From: Betaproteobacteria bacterium
GTDB lineage: Bacteria > Pseudomonadota > Gammaproteobacteria > Burkholderiales > Burkholderiaceae_C
Length of the DNA: 64,000 nucleotides
Direction: 5' to 3'
Assembly (NCBI GenBank): GCA_947453725.1
Contig: CANGHH010000002.1
Span: forward strand, 310,001 to 374,000
The first letter of the stretch is position 1. Each line of letters begins with the position of its first letter. A model generated the notes under the pieces. The model was given only the letters and a program-made list of their open reading frames with translations, had not been told where the DNA came from and did no database searches. This document shows, piece after piece, positions 1 to 6,995 of this stretch. The position numbers and the translations under genes are program-made.

Positions 1-5
1 CTCGC

Positions 6-24
6 ACCCCCCGAGACAGGGGGT
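6..24 (-). terminator. Candidate hairpin downstream of the aldehyde oxidoreductase operon
   Basis: A six-base-pair stem (ACCCCC / GGGGGT) with a seven-base loop lies about 24 bases past the stop codon of the last gene of the minus-strand operon. No U-rich tail follows it, so it may be a Rho-type or REP-like hairpin rather than a true intrinsic terminator. Confidence 0.25.
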
Positions 25-47
25 TCCAGCGCAGGGAAGCTGGCCGT

Positions 48-338
48 TCAGCCGCCGCCGCGCTGCAGGTAGAGGTCGAAGTAGCGCATGAAGTCAGCGC
101 GCGCTTCGTTGCCAACGCCAATGAAGACGAAGGTCACGGTCATGCGCGGCAGGCGGACCATGGCGATCTGGCGTGGCGGGAGCACCGTCCAGACCAGTTG
201 GAGGTGGCCGCTGGCGATGGCGACGTGTGCCTGCCCCGGATGCAGATTCAGCGCCTGATCGCGCACCGCACCCGGCAGCCAACGCAGCCACTCGGTCTCG
301 GTGCAGCCGTATTCGCGCTCGAAACGCTCGGCGATCAA
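48..338 (-). CDS. Unknown small protein, last gene of the aldehyde oxidoreductase operon
   Basis: A 96-residue protein that I do not recognise. It starts with TTG: the in-frame codon three positions further upstream is a stop, so no ATG or GTG start is possible. It begins 18 bases after the MoaD-like gene and runs in the same direction, so it is probably translated from the same message. It has no signal peptide, no clear membrane segment and a single cysteine. The middle is hydrophobic and beta-rich, and the C-terminus is RGGG, which echoes the glycine-ended tail of the neighbouring MoaD-like carrier. From position it may act in maturation or delivery of the tungsten/molybdenum cofactor, but this is inference only. 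Confidence 0.6.
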   Translation of the reverse strand: MIAERFEREYGCTETEWLRWLPGAVRDQALNLHPGQAHVAIASGHLQLVWTVLPPRQIAMVRLPRMTVTFVFIGVGNEARADFMRYFDLYLQRGGG

Positions 339-356
339 GCCGGGTCAACCAAGGGC

Positions 357-611
357 TCAACCACCGGCGATCGGCGGCCAGATCGCCAGCACGTCGGCCT
401 CGACCAGGGCCCGCGTCGCGCGGTCTGCCGGCGCGATGTAGTGGCCGTTGATCAGCACCAGGTGGACCATCTTCATCGGCAATTGGAAGGGCGCGATGAT
501 CTGTTCGATGGTCGCGCCCTCGGCCACCTCCAGCGGCATCTGGTTGCCGTTGCGGTGGGCCAGCGGCAGGTAGTCGGTCAGGCTGGCGTAGAGCTTGAAG
601 GTGATGTGCAT
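357..611 (-). CDS. aorD: MoaD/ThiS-like sulfur-carrier protein of the AOR operon
   Basis: An 84-residue beta-grasp ubiquitin-like protein ending in the diglycine (IAGG) typical of MoaD and ThiS. In that family the C-terminal glycine is adenylated and then made a thiocarboxylate, which donates the dithiolene sulfur of molybdopterin. The gene lies 17 bases after the FAD oxidoreductase gene and overlaps nothing. Its place next to a tungsto-bispterin enzyme suggests a dedicated carrier for that cofactor rather than the general MoaD. The symbol follows the aorABCD naming used for Aromatoleum aromaticum, recalled from the literature. A larger reading frame running through this region in the same frame is spurious upstream of this start. 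Confidence 0.8.
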   Translation of the reverse strand: MHITFKLYASLTDYLPLAHRNGNQMPLEVAEGATIEQIIAPFQLPMKMVHLVLINGHYIAPADRATRALVEADVLAIWPPIAGG

Positions 612-628
612 CGGACGCTGAGCCCCGA

Positions 629-1888
629 TCAGACCAGGGCGTGCGCGTCCTGCGCCTGCGCGCGGGCCAGGTAGGCTTCCATCAGCCGCGTCGGGTCGGC
701 CAGCAGCTTGTCCTTCCACTCGCCCAGGCTGATCTGCCCTTCGACCAGGCCGCGCATCACGCCGACATGCTCGGTCCAGCCGATGCTGTTGCAGCCGATC
801 AACTTGTCGGCGTCGAACTGCAGGCTCAGGTGGCGGCCGGCCGCCGCGTCGGTCAGTTCGACATGCTGGCCCCCGGGCACGCCGTCCCAAAGGCCGAAGC
901 TGGCGCTGATCAGGCCCAGCGTGTCGAGCACGTTGATCTGCGTCACGCCGCGCAGGCTGGTGGCCCGGCCGACCATGTTCAGCGCGGCCACCCGCGCCTG
1001 CTCGGCGGCATTCGGCTGGATGGCGCTGACGATGGTCTTGCCGCTGACCTTGTCGAAAGCCTCGGCGCAGTCGCCGGCGGCGTAGATGCCGGCCACATTG
1101 GTCTGCAGGTGTTCGTCGGTCAGCACGCCGACCAGGCAGCGCACGCCACTGTGTTCCAGGAAACCGATGTTCGGCTTGACGCCGGTGGCGCTGATGACCA
1201 GGTCGGCTGCCAGCATCTCGCCGGTCGACAGTTTGACCTGCATCACCGGACCGCTGCGGTCCACCGCCTCGACGCGGGCCCCGGTGTGGACGGTGACGCC
1301 CTTCTTCAGGCACCAGTCCTTGATCATGCCGCCGGCTGTCGGACCCATCATGCGCGGCACCATGCGGTCCCCCATCTCGACCACGCTGAGCTGCACGCCG
1401 CGCGCCGCCAGGGCTTCCATGATGATGCAGCCGATGAAGCCGGCGCCCATCTGCACGACGCGCGCGCCGGGCTGGGCCAGCGCCATGATCGCGCGGGCGT
1501 CGGCCAGGGTCCAGCAAGGGTGCACGCCGGCACCGGCCAGCCCGGGAATCGGCGGCGTCGCGGGCGACGAGCCGGTGGTGATCAAGAGCTTGTCGAATCC
1601 CAGCGTGCTGCCGTCGTCCAGCGTCACCGTGCGCGCCACGCTGTCCAGGCGCACCGCGCGGCCGCGCTGCTGCGTGATGCGCAGCTGCTCGAAGTGGCCC
1701 GGTGTGTGGCGCAGGTGGGTGCCGCCTTCGCCGATGTTGCCCATCAGCAGGTAGGGTATCGCCATCCGCGAGTAGGGCGCTTCGGGCTCGTCGCCCAGCA
1801 GCACGATCTCATCGAACGGCGCCTGCTTGCGGATGGTTTCGGCGGCGATCACGCCGGCCGGGCCGGCGCCCAGGATCAGGTGCTTCAT
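629..1888 (-). CDS. aorC: FAD-dependent NAD(P)H oxidoreductase subunit of aldehyde oxidoreductase
   Basis: A 419-residue pyridine-nucleotide-disulfide-type flavoprotein. The FAD-binding GAGPAG motif is at residues 7-12, an NAD(P)-binding GAGFIG is near residue 150, and the second FAD contact GIYAAGDCAE is near residue 270. It resembles nitrite reductase and rubredoxin reductase large-domain proteins. In the mesophilic AOR of Aromatoleum aromaticum a subunit of this kind links the tungsten enzyme to NAD+ (established knowledge for that system). Here it follows the catalytic subunit after 7 bases and precedes the MoaD-like gene, so it is very probably the electron-transfer partner in a three-subunit complex. 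The cytoplasm is the expected location because no signal peptide is present. Confidence 0.85.
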   Translation of the reverse strand: MKHLILGAGPAGVIAAETIRKQAPFDEIVLLGDEPEAPYSRMAIPYLLMGNIGEGGTHLRHTPGHFEQLRITQQRGRAVRLDSVARTVTLDDGSTLGFDKLLITTGSSPATPPIPGLAGAGVHPCWTLADARAIMALAQPGARVVQMGAGFIGCIIMEALAARGVQLSVVEMGDRMVPRMMGPTAGGMIKDWCLKKGVTVHTGARVEAVDRSGPVMQVKLSTGEMLAADLVISATGVKPNIGFLEHSGVRCLVGVLTDEHLQTNVAGIYAAGDCAEAFDKVSGKTIVSAIQPNAAEQARVAALNMVGRATSLRGVTQINVLDTLGLISASFGLWDGVPGGQHVELTDAAAGRHLSLQFDADKLIGCNSIGWTEHVGVMRGLVEGQISLGEWKDKLLADPTRLMEAYLARAQAQDAHALV

Positions 1889-1895
1889 GGCGCGT

Positions 1896-3752
1896 CTACA
1901 GGCTCAGGCGCTCGCGGGTCTCGGGCTTGAGTTGGCCGTCGCTGTCCCAGCCGCGGATGTCGTAGTAGATCGGCAGCATGGTGCCCAGCTCGTTGACCTT
2001 GCCCTTGGCCGGGCCAGTCTTGGCCGCTTCGGTCAGCAGGCGCGGCGGCAGGCTGTCGTCCTTGGACGTGAAGCCGGCGCGGTTGTTGAAGTCGCGCTCC
2101 AGGTTCCAGATCCGCTCGCCGATCAGGTTCAGGTTCTCCAGCGTGAACTCGTCGCCGCAGGCGGCGGCCACTTGCGGCGCCACGTCGGCCAGGCCCCAGG
2201 CGAAGCTGGTGAAGATGCAGATGCCGGCCGAGTCGAAGGCGGCGGTGGCGTCCTGGAAGGCCTTGACCAGTTCGGGCTTGCCGGCGCTTTCCAGCGGGTC
2301 GGTCTTGACCGGGATGCCCAGCACTTCCGAGGCGATGGTGTAGCCGCGCAGGTGACAGCCGCCGCGGTTGCTGGTGGCGTAGGCCAGGCCGATGCCCTGG
2401 ATGGCGCGGCCGTCGTAGGCCGGGAATTCCTGGCCCTTGCTGCTCATGCTCAGTTCCGGGTGGCCGTATTTGGCGGTCAGGCGCTTGCTGCCCTGGCCGA
2501 TTTCCTTGCCGAAGCCCTCGCCCTTGGCGGTGATCTCGGCGAAGTAGGCAAGCGCCTGCGCCGACCCGAACTTCGCGTCGCAGCCGATCTGCTCCTTCGT
2601 CAGCACGCCCAGGTCGTAGAGCTCCATCACCGCGCCGATGGTGGCGCCGAAGGTGATCGGGTCCATGCCGTGCTCGTTGCACAGCACGTTGGCGTACTGC
2701 AGGGTATCCAGGTCCTTCACGCCGTTGGCGGCGCCCAGGGCCCAGGCGGCTTCGTATTCCAGGCCGCCCGAAGCGCCCCAGTACTGCGGCTTGTTTTCCA
2801 CCGTGAAGTGGCCCTGGTCGATCTTCTGGATGCGGCCGCAGGCGATGGTGCAGCCGAAGCAGGCCTGGTTGGTGACCAGCGGCTTCTTGCCGTCGCTGCC
2901 CGGCGCGCTGCGCGGCCGGCCCATGGCCTCGGCGCCGATGTCGCCGGCGCCTTCGAACTGCACGTCGCGGTGGTTGCGCGTCGGCAGCGCGCCGACTTCG
3001 TTGATCACGCTCATCAGCACCTGGGTGCCGAAAGCCGGCAGGCCCTGGCCGGTGACGCCGTTGTCGGCCAGGATCTTCTTCTTCTCGGTGGTGACGCGCA
3101 TGAACTCCTTCGGGTTGGACAGGTTGCCCACGCCCAGGGTGCCCCGAACGACCACCGCCTTCAGGTTCTTGCTGCCCATCACCGCACCGACGCCGCTGCG
3201 GCCGGCCGCGCGGTGCAGGTCGTTGACGACGGCCGCGAACAGCACCTGGTTTTCACCGGCACCGCCGATGCTGGACACACGGCACTGCGGGTCCTGGTGG
3301 CTCTTCTTGATGATCTCTTCGGTCTGCCAGACCGTCTTGCCCCACAGGTGCGACGCGTCCTTCAGTTCGGCCACGCTGTCGCTGATCGACAGGTAGACCG
3401 GCGTGGCCGACTTGCCTTCGAAGATGACCATGTCCCAGCCGGCCATCTTCAGCTCCGCACCCCAGTAGCCGCCGCTGTTGCTGCAGGCGATGGCGCCGGT
3501 CAGCGGGCCCTTGGTGACGACGGTGTAGCGGCCGCCGGTGCTGGCCATGGTGCCGGTCAGCGGGCCGGTGGCCCAGATGATCTTGTTGGCTGGCGACAGC
3601 GGGTCGGTCTTGGCGTCCATTTCCTCGACGAGGTACTTGGTGGCCAGGCCGCGTGAACCGAGATAGGTCCGCGCCCAATCCATGTTCAGCGCTTCGGATT
3701 TGACGGTGCCGGCGGTGAGGTCGACGCGAAGGATTTTTCCTGCCCAAGACAT
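1896..3752 (-). CDS. aorB: Tungsten-type aldehyde:ferredoxin oxidoreductase, catalytic subunit
   Basis: A 618-residue protein matching the AOR family over its full length (usual length about 600). It oxidises aldehydes to carboxylic acids, or in reverse reduces acids, at a tungsto-bispterin centre beside one [4Fe-4S] cluster. The N-terminal pterin-binding domain is intact (GRYTVVTKGPLTGA near residues 74-87). The cluster cysteines are visible as C298-x2-C301-x3-C305 and C512. A Shine-Dalgarno AGGAG sits 8 bases before the ATG. It lies between the ferredoxin gene (46 bases upstream) and the FAD subunit gene. The choice of tungsten over molybdenum is inferred from family membership. Substrate cannot be read from the sequence. 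Confidence 0.9.
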   Translation of the reverse strand: MSWAGKILRVDLTAGTVKSEALNMDWARTYLGSRGLATKYLVEEMDAKTDPLSPANKIIWATGPLTGTMASTGGRYTVVTKGPLTGAIACSNSGGYWGAELKMAGWDMVIFEGKSATPVYLSISDSVAELKDASHLWGKTVWQTEEIIKKSHQDPQCRVSSIGGAGENQVLFAAVVNDLHRAAGRSGVGAVMGSKNLKAVVVRGTLGVGNLSNPKEFMRVTTEKKKILADNGVTGQGLPAFGTQVLMSVINEVGALPTRNHRDVQFEGAGDIGAEAMGRPRSAPGSDGKKPLVTNQACFGCTIACGRIQKIDQGHFTVENKPQYWGASGGLEYEAAWALGAANGVKDLDTLQYANVLCNEHGMDPITFGATIGAVMELYDLGVLTKEQIGCDAKFGSAQALAYFAEITAKGEGFGKEIGQGSKRLTAKYGHPELSMSSKGQEFPAYDGRAIQGIGLAYATSNRGGCHLRGYTIASEVLGIPVKTDPLESAGKPELVKAFQDATAAFDSAGICIFTSFAWGLADVAPQVAAACGDEFTLENLNLIGERIWNLERDFNNRAGFTSKDDSLPPRLLTEAAKTGPAKGKVNELGTMLPIYYDIRGWDSDGQLKPETRERLSL

Positions 3753-3798
3753 GTGCTTGACTCCTGAATTCGTTAAACGGCGGGCTGCGGCGGCTGGT

Positions 3799-4275
3799 TC
3801 AGGCCGCAGACGGCTGGTTGCCCAACTTGTCGGCCCAGGCCTGCATCTTGTCGAGGCCGGTCCAGTTGGCGTCGATGTAGGTGATGGCGCCGGTCGGGCA
3901 GGCGGTGGCGCAGGCGGGGTCGCCGCCGCACAGATCGCACTTCTGCACCTTGCCGGTTTCCTGCACGTAGTTGATGGTGCCGAAGGGGCAGCTGATGGTG
4001 CAGACCTTGCAGCCGACGCAGGTGGCCGCGCTGACGACCTTGGCGCCGGTCGCCTTGTCGACCGTGATGGCCTCGACCGGGCAGGCGTGCAGGCACCAGG
4101 CCTCGTCGCACTGGGTGCAGGTGTAAGGCACCTTCTTGCCGGTCTCGTGGAAGTCGAAGACCTTGATCACCGACTTGGCTGGCGCGAAGACGCCGTAGTG
4201 CTCGAATGAACAGGCCATCTCGCACTGAAGGCAACCGGTGCACTTTTCGGCGTTGATGTAGAGGCTCTTCTGCAT
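3799..4275 (-). CDS. aorA: Four-cluster [4Fe-4S] ferredoxin subunit of aldehyde oxidoreductase
   Basis: A 158-residue polyferredoxin of the DMSO-reductase/HycB type. Sixteen cysteines form four cluster motifs: C12/15/18/22, C53/56/61/65, C86/89/92/96 and C113/116/122/126. In the Aromatoleum AOR complex the equivalent subunit carries electrons and can polymerise into filaments (recalled literature). The start at 4275 is chosen because the protein then begins MQKSLYINAEKC, immediately before the first cluster. The frame stays open far upstream, but that part has no similarity to anything. This is the first gene of the operon, and a near-perfect inverted repeat lies 65-95 bases upstream. Confidence 0.88.
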   Translation of the reverse strand: MQKSLYINAEKCTGCLQCEMACSFEHYGVFAPAKSVIKVFDFHETGKKVPYTCTQCDEAWCLHACPVEAITVDKATGAKVVSAATCVGCKVCTISCPFGTINYVQETGKVQKCDLCGGDPACATACPTGAITYIDANWTGLDKMQAWADKLGNQPSAA

Positions 4276-4339
4276 GGCTGTGCGTCTTTCGCAGGCGTTC
4301 CGTGGTGGGGATGCCTGTGCAGGAGCCGACAGCTTCGCA

Positions 4340-4370
4340 CAGGCGCTATGCAATGATCTACATAGGCCTG
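4340..4370. promoter_or_regulatory. Inverted repeat in the aldehyde oxidoreductase promoter region
   Basis: CAGGC-G-CTATG at 4340-4350 is mirrored by CATAGGCCTG at 4361-4370, ten paired bases with one bulged G and a ten-base spacer. It lies 65-95 bases upstream of the ferredoxin start codon, where an operator would be expected. No convincing -35/-10 pair was found beside it. A separate short hairpin (4425-4439) lies nearer the end of the upstream gene. Confidence 0.4.
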
Positions 4371-4451
4371 CGTGGCCGAAACCTAGGCTGAACCCTGAGA
4401 TGGGCCGTGCCGGGTGGTCCAAGCGCTCCAGGCTGGAGCAAATGGCCGATT

Positions 4452-5210
4452 TCAGTCGTGCGCGTGCGGTTTGCGCCAGCCGCTGCGGATGTCCAGTGCT
4501 TCTGAAAGCCGGACCACGGGGTCGTAGTCCATGTCGCCGAAATCGGCGGCGTCCAGGTGCAGGTAGCCGGCCGAACGCGCGCCGGGCTGCGGCCAGTCGG
4601 CCGGTGCTCGGGCCGCTTGCTGCAGCAGCTCGATGCGCGTGCTGCCCTGTGCCGCGCTGCCGCGCAGCACTAACGCCGGCAGTTGCAGCGCCGGCAGCCA
4701 GTCCACGCGCAGGCTGTCGACGCCGGCCGGCGATGCACGCCCTTCCAGCCGCAGCCGCAGGCCGGCGCCGTGGCCGCTGCGGCCCTTCAGCTGCAGGCCG
4801 GCCAGCTCGCGCGCATCGACGAAAGTGGCCAGCGCGGCCCAATCGGGCTGCAGGCCCAGCGTCAGCAACTCGCCCGGGCTGTAGTCGGTGACCTTGGCGT
4901 GGTCGTGGAAGCTGCGCTCGAAGGCGATGCGGCCCTGCGCGTCGCGGGTCCAGGTTTCGTCGATGGCGCCCTTCAACATCGCGATGCGGCTGGCGTCGCG
5001 GTAGAAGAACCAGACGGCGCGGCGGTCGGCGGCATGGCCGCCCGGCGGCGTGATCGTCACCGCGTAGCGCGCGGCCCGTGCTGTCGGCTCCAAACCGACG
5101 CCCAGGCCCAGGTCGGGTGCCGAGGCGGTCGCCGCTGCAGGCGCAGCGGCCGAGACGCCGCAGGCCAAGCCCAGCAGGCCGGCGATGCAGGCCCGCCGCG
5201 GAGCGCGCAC
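4452..5210 (-). CDS. Exported protein of unknown function next to alkaline phosphatase
   Basis: A 252-residue protein with an N-terminal signal peptide (positive MRAPRR, hydrophobic core, then alanine-rich region to about residue 28). The rest is soluble and has many charged and aromatic residues. I recognise no domain. The gene starts one base after the alkaline phosphatase stop codon, so the two are almost certainly co-transcribed and both products are exported. A role related to phosphate-ester use or to an outer-layer protein is possible but unproven. Confidence 0.65.
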   Translation of the reverse strand: MRAPRRACIAGLLGLACGVSAAAPAAATASAPDLGLGVGLEPTARAARYAVTITPPGGHAADRRAVWFFYRDASRIAMLKGAIDETWTRDAQGRIAFERSFHDHAKVTDYSPGELLTLGLQPDWAALATFVDARELAGLQLKGRSGHGAGLRLRLEGRASPAGVDSLRVDWLPALQLPALVLRGSAAQGSTRIELLQQAARAPADWPQPGARSAGYLHLDAADFGDMDYDPVVRLSEALDIRSGWRKPHAHD

Positions 5211-5211
5211 G

Positions 5212-6810
5212 CTAGAAACCGTAGGCCTCGCGCATCACGTGGAAGATCCAGTTCTGCTCCATCGAACCGCGCACCAGGTAGGCCTTGGGCCCGCGGGCGT
5301 AGACGGCCACGTCTTCGCCGCCGTGGGTTTCGCTGCCCAGCGGCACCAGCGCTTCCTGCAGGAATTCGAGGTTGGCGGTGTCGACGTTCGTCAGGTCGGT
5401 GCGCCCGCCCTTGCGGGCGCCGGGGCCGTTGGCGTAACCCAGCGTGGTGAAGGGCAGGCCGTTGGCGTCCTTGCTCGGCGCCAGCGGCTCGCCGTCCTTG
5501 TTCGGCACCTCGCGCACCAGGCCGAAGATCGGGTTGCCGCGACTGGGGTAGCCGGCGATGGTGAAGGTGTGGCTGTGGTCGGCGGTGACGATGATCAGCG
5601 TGTTGTCGAGCTGGCCGGCGGCCTGCAGCAGATCGACCGTGCGGCGGATGGCGTTGCTGAATTCGATGGTCTCGGTCAGCGCACGCCTGGCATTGCCGGC
5701 GTGGTGGGCGTGGTCGATGCGCCCGCCTTCGACGTGCAGGAAGAAGCCCTTCGGGTCTTTCAGCAGCAGCTTCAGCGCCTTGTCGGTCATCTCGGTCAGC
5801 GAAGGCTCGCCGGCCGGGTCGGTCGCGCGGTCGGCTTCGTACTGCACGTGGCTGGGTTCGAACAGGCCCAGCAGGTGCGTGGTCGTGGCCGGGGCTATGG
5901 CGTCGAACTGGGCCTTGTTCCAGACGTAGGCGGCGCCCGCGGCGCGGCTGCTCAGCCACTCGGCGGTCAGGTCGCGGCCGTCCAGGCGGCGGCCTTTCTG
6001 CTTCGGGTATTCGGGGTCGAAGACGTCGACGCCGCCGGCCTGCGCCGGCATGAAGTAGGTGCGGCCGCCCCCCAGCGCCACCTTCAGGCTGTTGCGCACG
6101 GCGGGCGTCACTTCGATCAGCTGGCGGGCGATGTCCTTGACCGCGCCCGCTGCGCCGCGGCAGGGCGCGCCGCTGTTGACGTCGGTGGCGCCGAGGTTGC
6201 TGTCGGCCTCCCAGTCGCGCATGGCGGTGTGGGCGTACAGCGCGGCCGGCGTGGCGTGGGTCAGCCGCGCGGTGGTGACGATGCCGGTGGCCTTGCCGTT
6301 CTCGGCCGCCAGCTCCAGGATGCTCTTCACGGCCTTGCTGGCCACCACCGCGGCGTTGCACTCGCCGCGCGGCGTGGTGTGGTTGACGCTGAGCATGCCT
6401 TCGCGCGTCTTGTAGCCGGTGGCCATGGCGGTCATCGTCGGCGCCGAATCGCTGGTCTGCTGGTCCCAGGAATAGGTCTTGGACAGCGCGGTGTAGGGGA
6501 AGTGGTCGAAGGACAGCCGGTTCTCCTCGCCGGTCCTGCCTTTCAGCTGACCTTCCAGGATGCGCGCGGCGGTGACCGTCGAAATGCCCATGCCGTCGCC
6601 GACGAAGAGGATCACGTTTCTGGCGTGGCGCGGGTCGTCCTTCAGCGTCTTGCCGCTCGCGATGTAGGCCTTGCCGGCGTTGTCCCAGTCGGCCACGGCC
6701 TCGGGGCCTTGCACCACCGGTGCGGCCTGGGCATGGGCCGTCGGTGTGGCCGGCAAGGTGGCGGCCAGCAGGGTGGCGAGGGCGGGCAGGGCGAGGGCAA
6801 TACGGGACAT
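5212..6810 (-). CDS. phoA: PhoA-family alkaline phosphatase
   Basis: A 532-residue periplasmic phosphomonoesterase (EC 3.1.3.1). From the ATG at 6810 it has a clean signal peptide ending in AHA near residue 27. A GAGGAAG ribosome site supports this start over the further-upstream ATG at 6837. Metal and catalytic motifs are present: VGDGMG (D72), the DSAPT nucleophile motif with S122, EGGRIDHAHH, and TADHSH. The length is greater than that of E. coli PhoA (471), as is common for the broader family. It is divergently transcribed from the 5-oxoprolinase gene. I saw no PhoB box in the shared promoter region, so phosphate control is not shown by sequence. Confidence 0.9.
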   Translation of the reverse strand: MSRIALALPALATLLAATLPATPTAHAQAAPVVQGPEAVADWDNAGKAYIASGKTLKDDPRHARNVILFVGDGMGISTVTAARILEGQLKGRTGEENRLSFDHFPYTALSKTYSWDQQTSDSAPTMTAMATGYKTREGMLSVNHTTPRGECNAAVVASKAVKSILELAAENGKATGIVTTARLTHATPAALYAHTAMRDWEADSNLGATDVNSGAPCRGAAGAVKDIARQLIEVTPAVRNSLKVALGGGRTYFMPAQAGGVDVFDPEYPKQKGRRLDGRDLTAEWLSSRAAGAAYVWNKAQFDAIAPATTTHLLGLFEPSHVQYEADRATDPAGEPSLTEMTDKALKLLLKDPKGFFLHVEGGRIDHAHHAGNARRALTETIEFSNAIRRTVDLLQAAGQLDNTLIIVTADHSHTFTIAGYPSRGNPIFGLVREVPNKDGEPLAPSKDANGLPFTTLGYANGPGARKGGRTDLTNVDTANLEFLQEALVPLGSETHGGEDVAVYARGPKAYLVRGSMEQNWIFHVMREAYGF

Positions 6811-6938
6811 TGACGGCTTCCTCAGGCTGGTGGCCATGGACAAGCCTGAACTATAGGTGGCACCGTGAAGTCGGCATCGCGCCACCGGCGTGGTGCCTGC
6901 GTCCTGGTGGAGACCGCTGCGGCCTGGATCTGTAGCGC

Positions 6939-6954
6939 CGCGCCGCGCGGCGCG
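6939..6954. promoter_or_regulatory. Perfect 16-base palindrome between divergent phoA and 5-oxoprolinase genes
   Basis: CGCGCCGCGCGGCGCG is identical on both strands and sits 41 bases upstream of the oxoprolinase start. It could be an operator or merely GC-rich chance. A shorter GGTGGC/GCCACC repeat lies at 6856-6886 in the same interval. Confidence 0.25.
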
Positions 6955-6995
6955 ACTGGGATACTGCGGCACCGCCCCGCCAACCCCCTTGCGTG

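Noticed and set aside
1827..3656. A 609-codon plus-strand open frame across the aldehyde oxidoreductase gene
   Set aside because: It is the complement of a well-matched AOR gene, with a composition of simple GC-rich codons and no domain.
4425..4439. GCTCCA-ggc-TGGAGC hairpin past the exported protein gene
   Set aside because: Short stem with no U tract on either strand. Could be chance, so not listed as a terminator.
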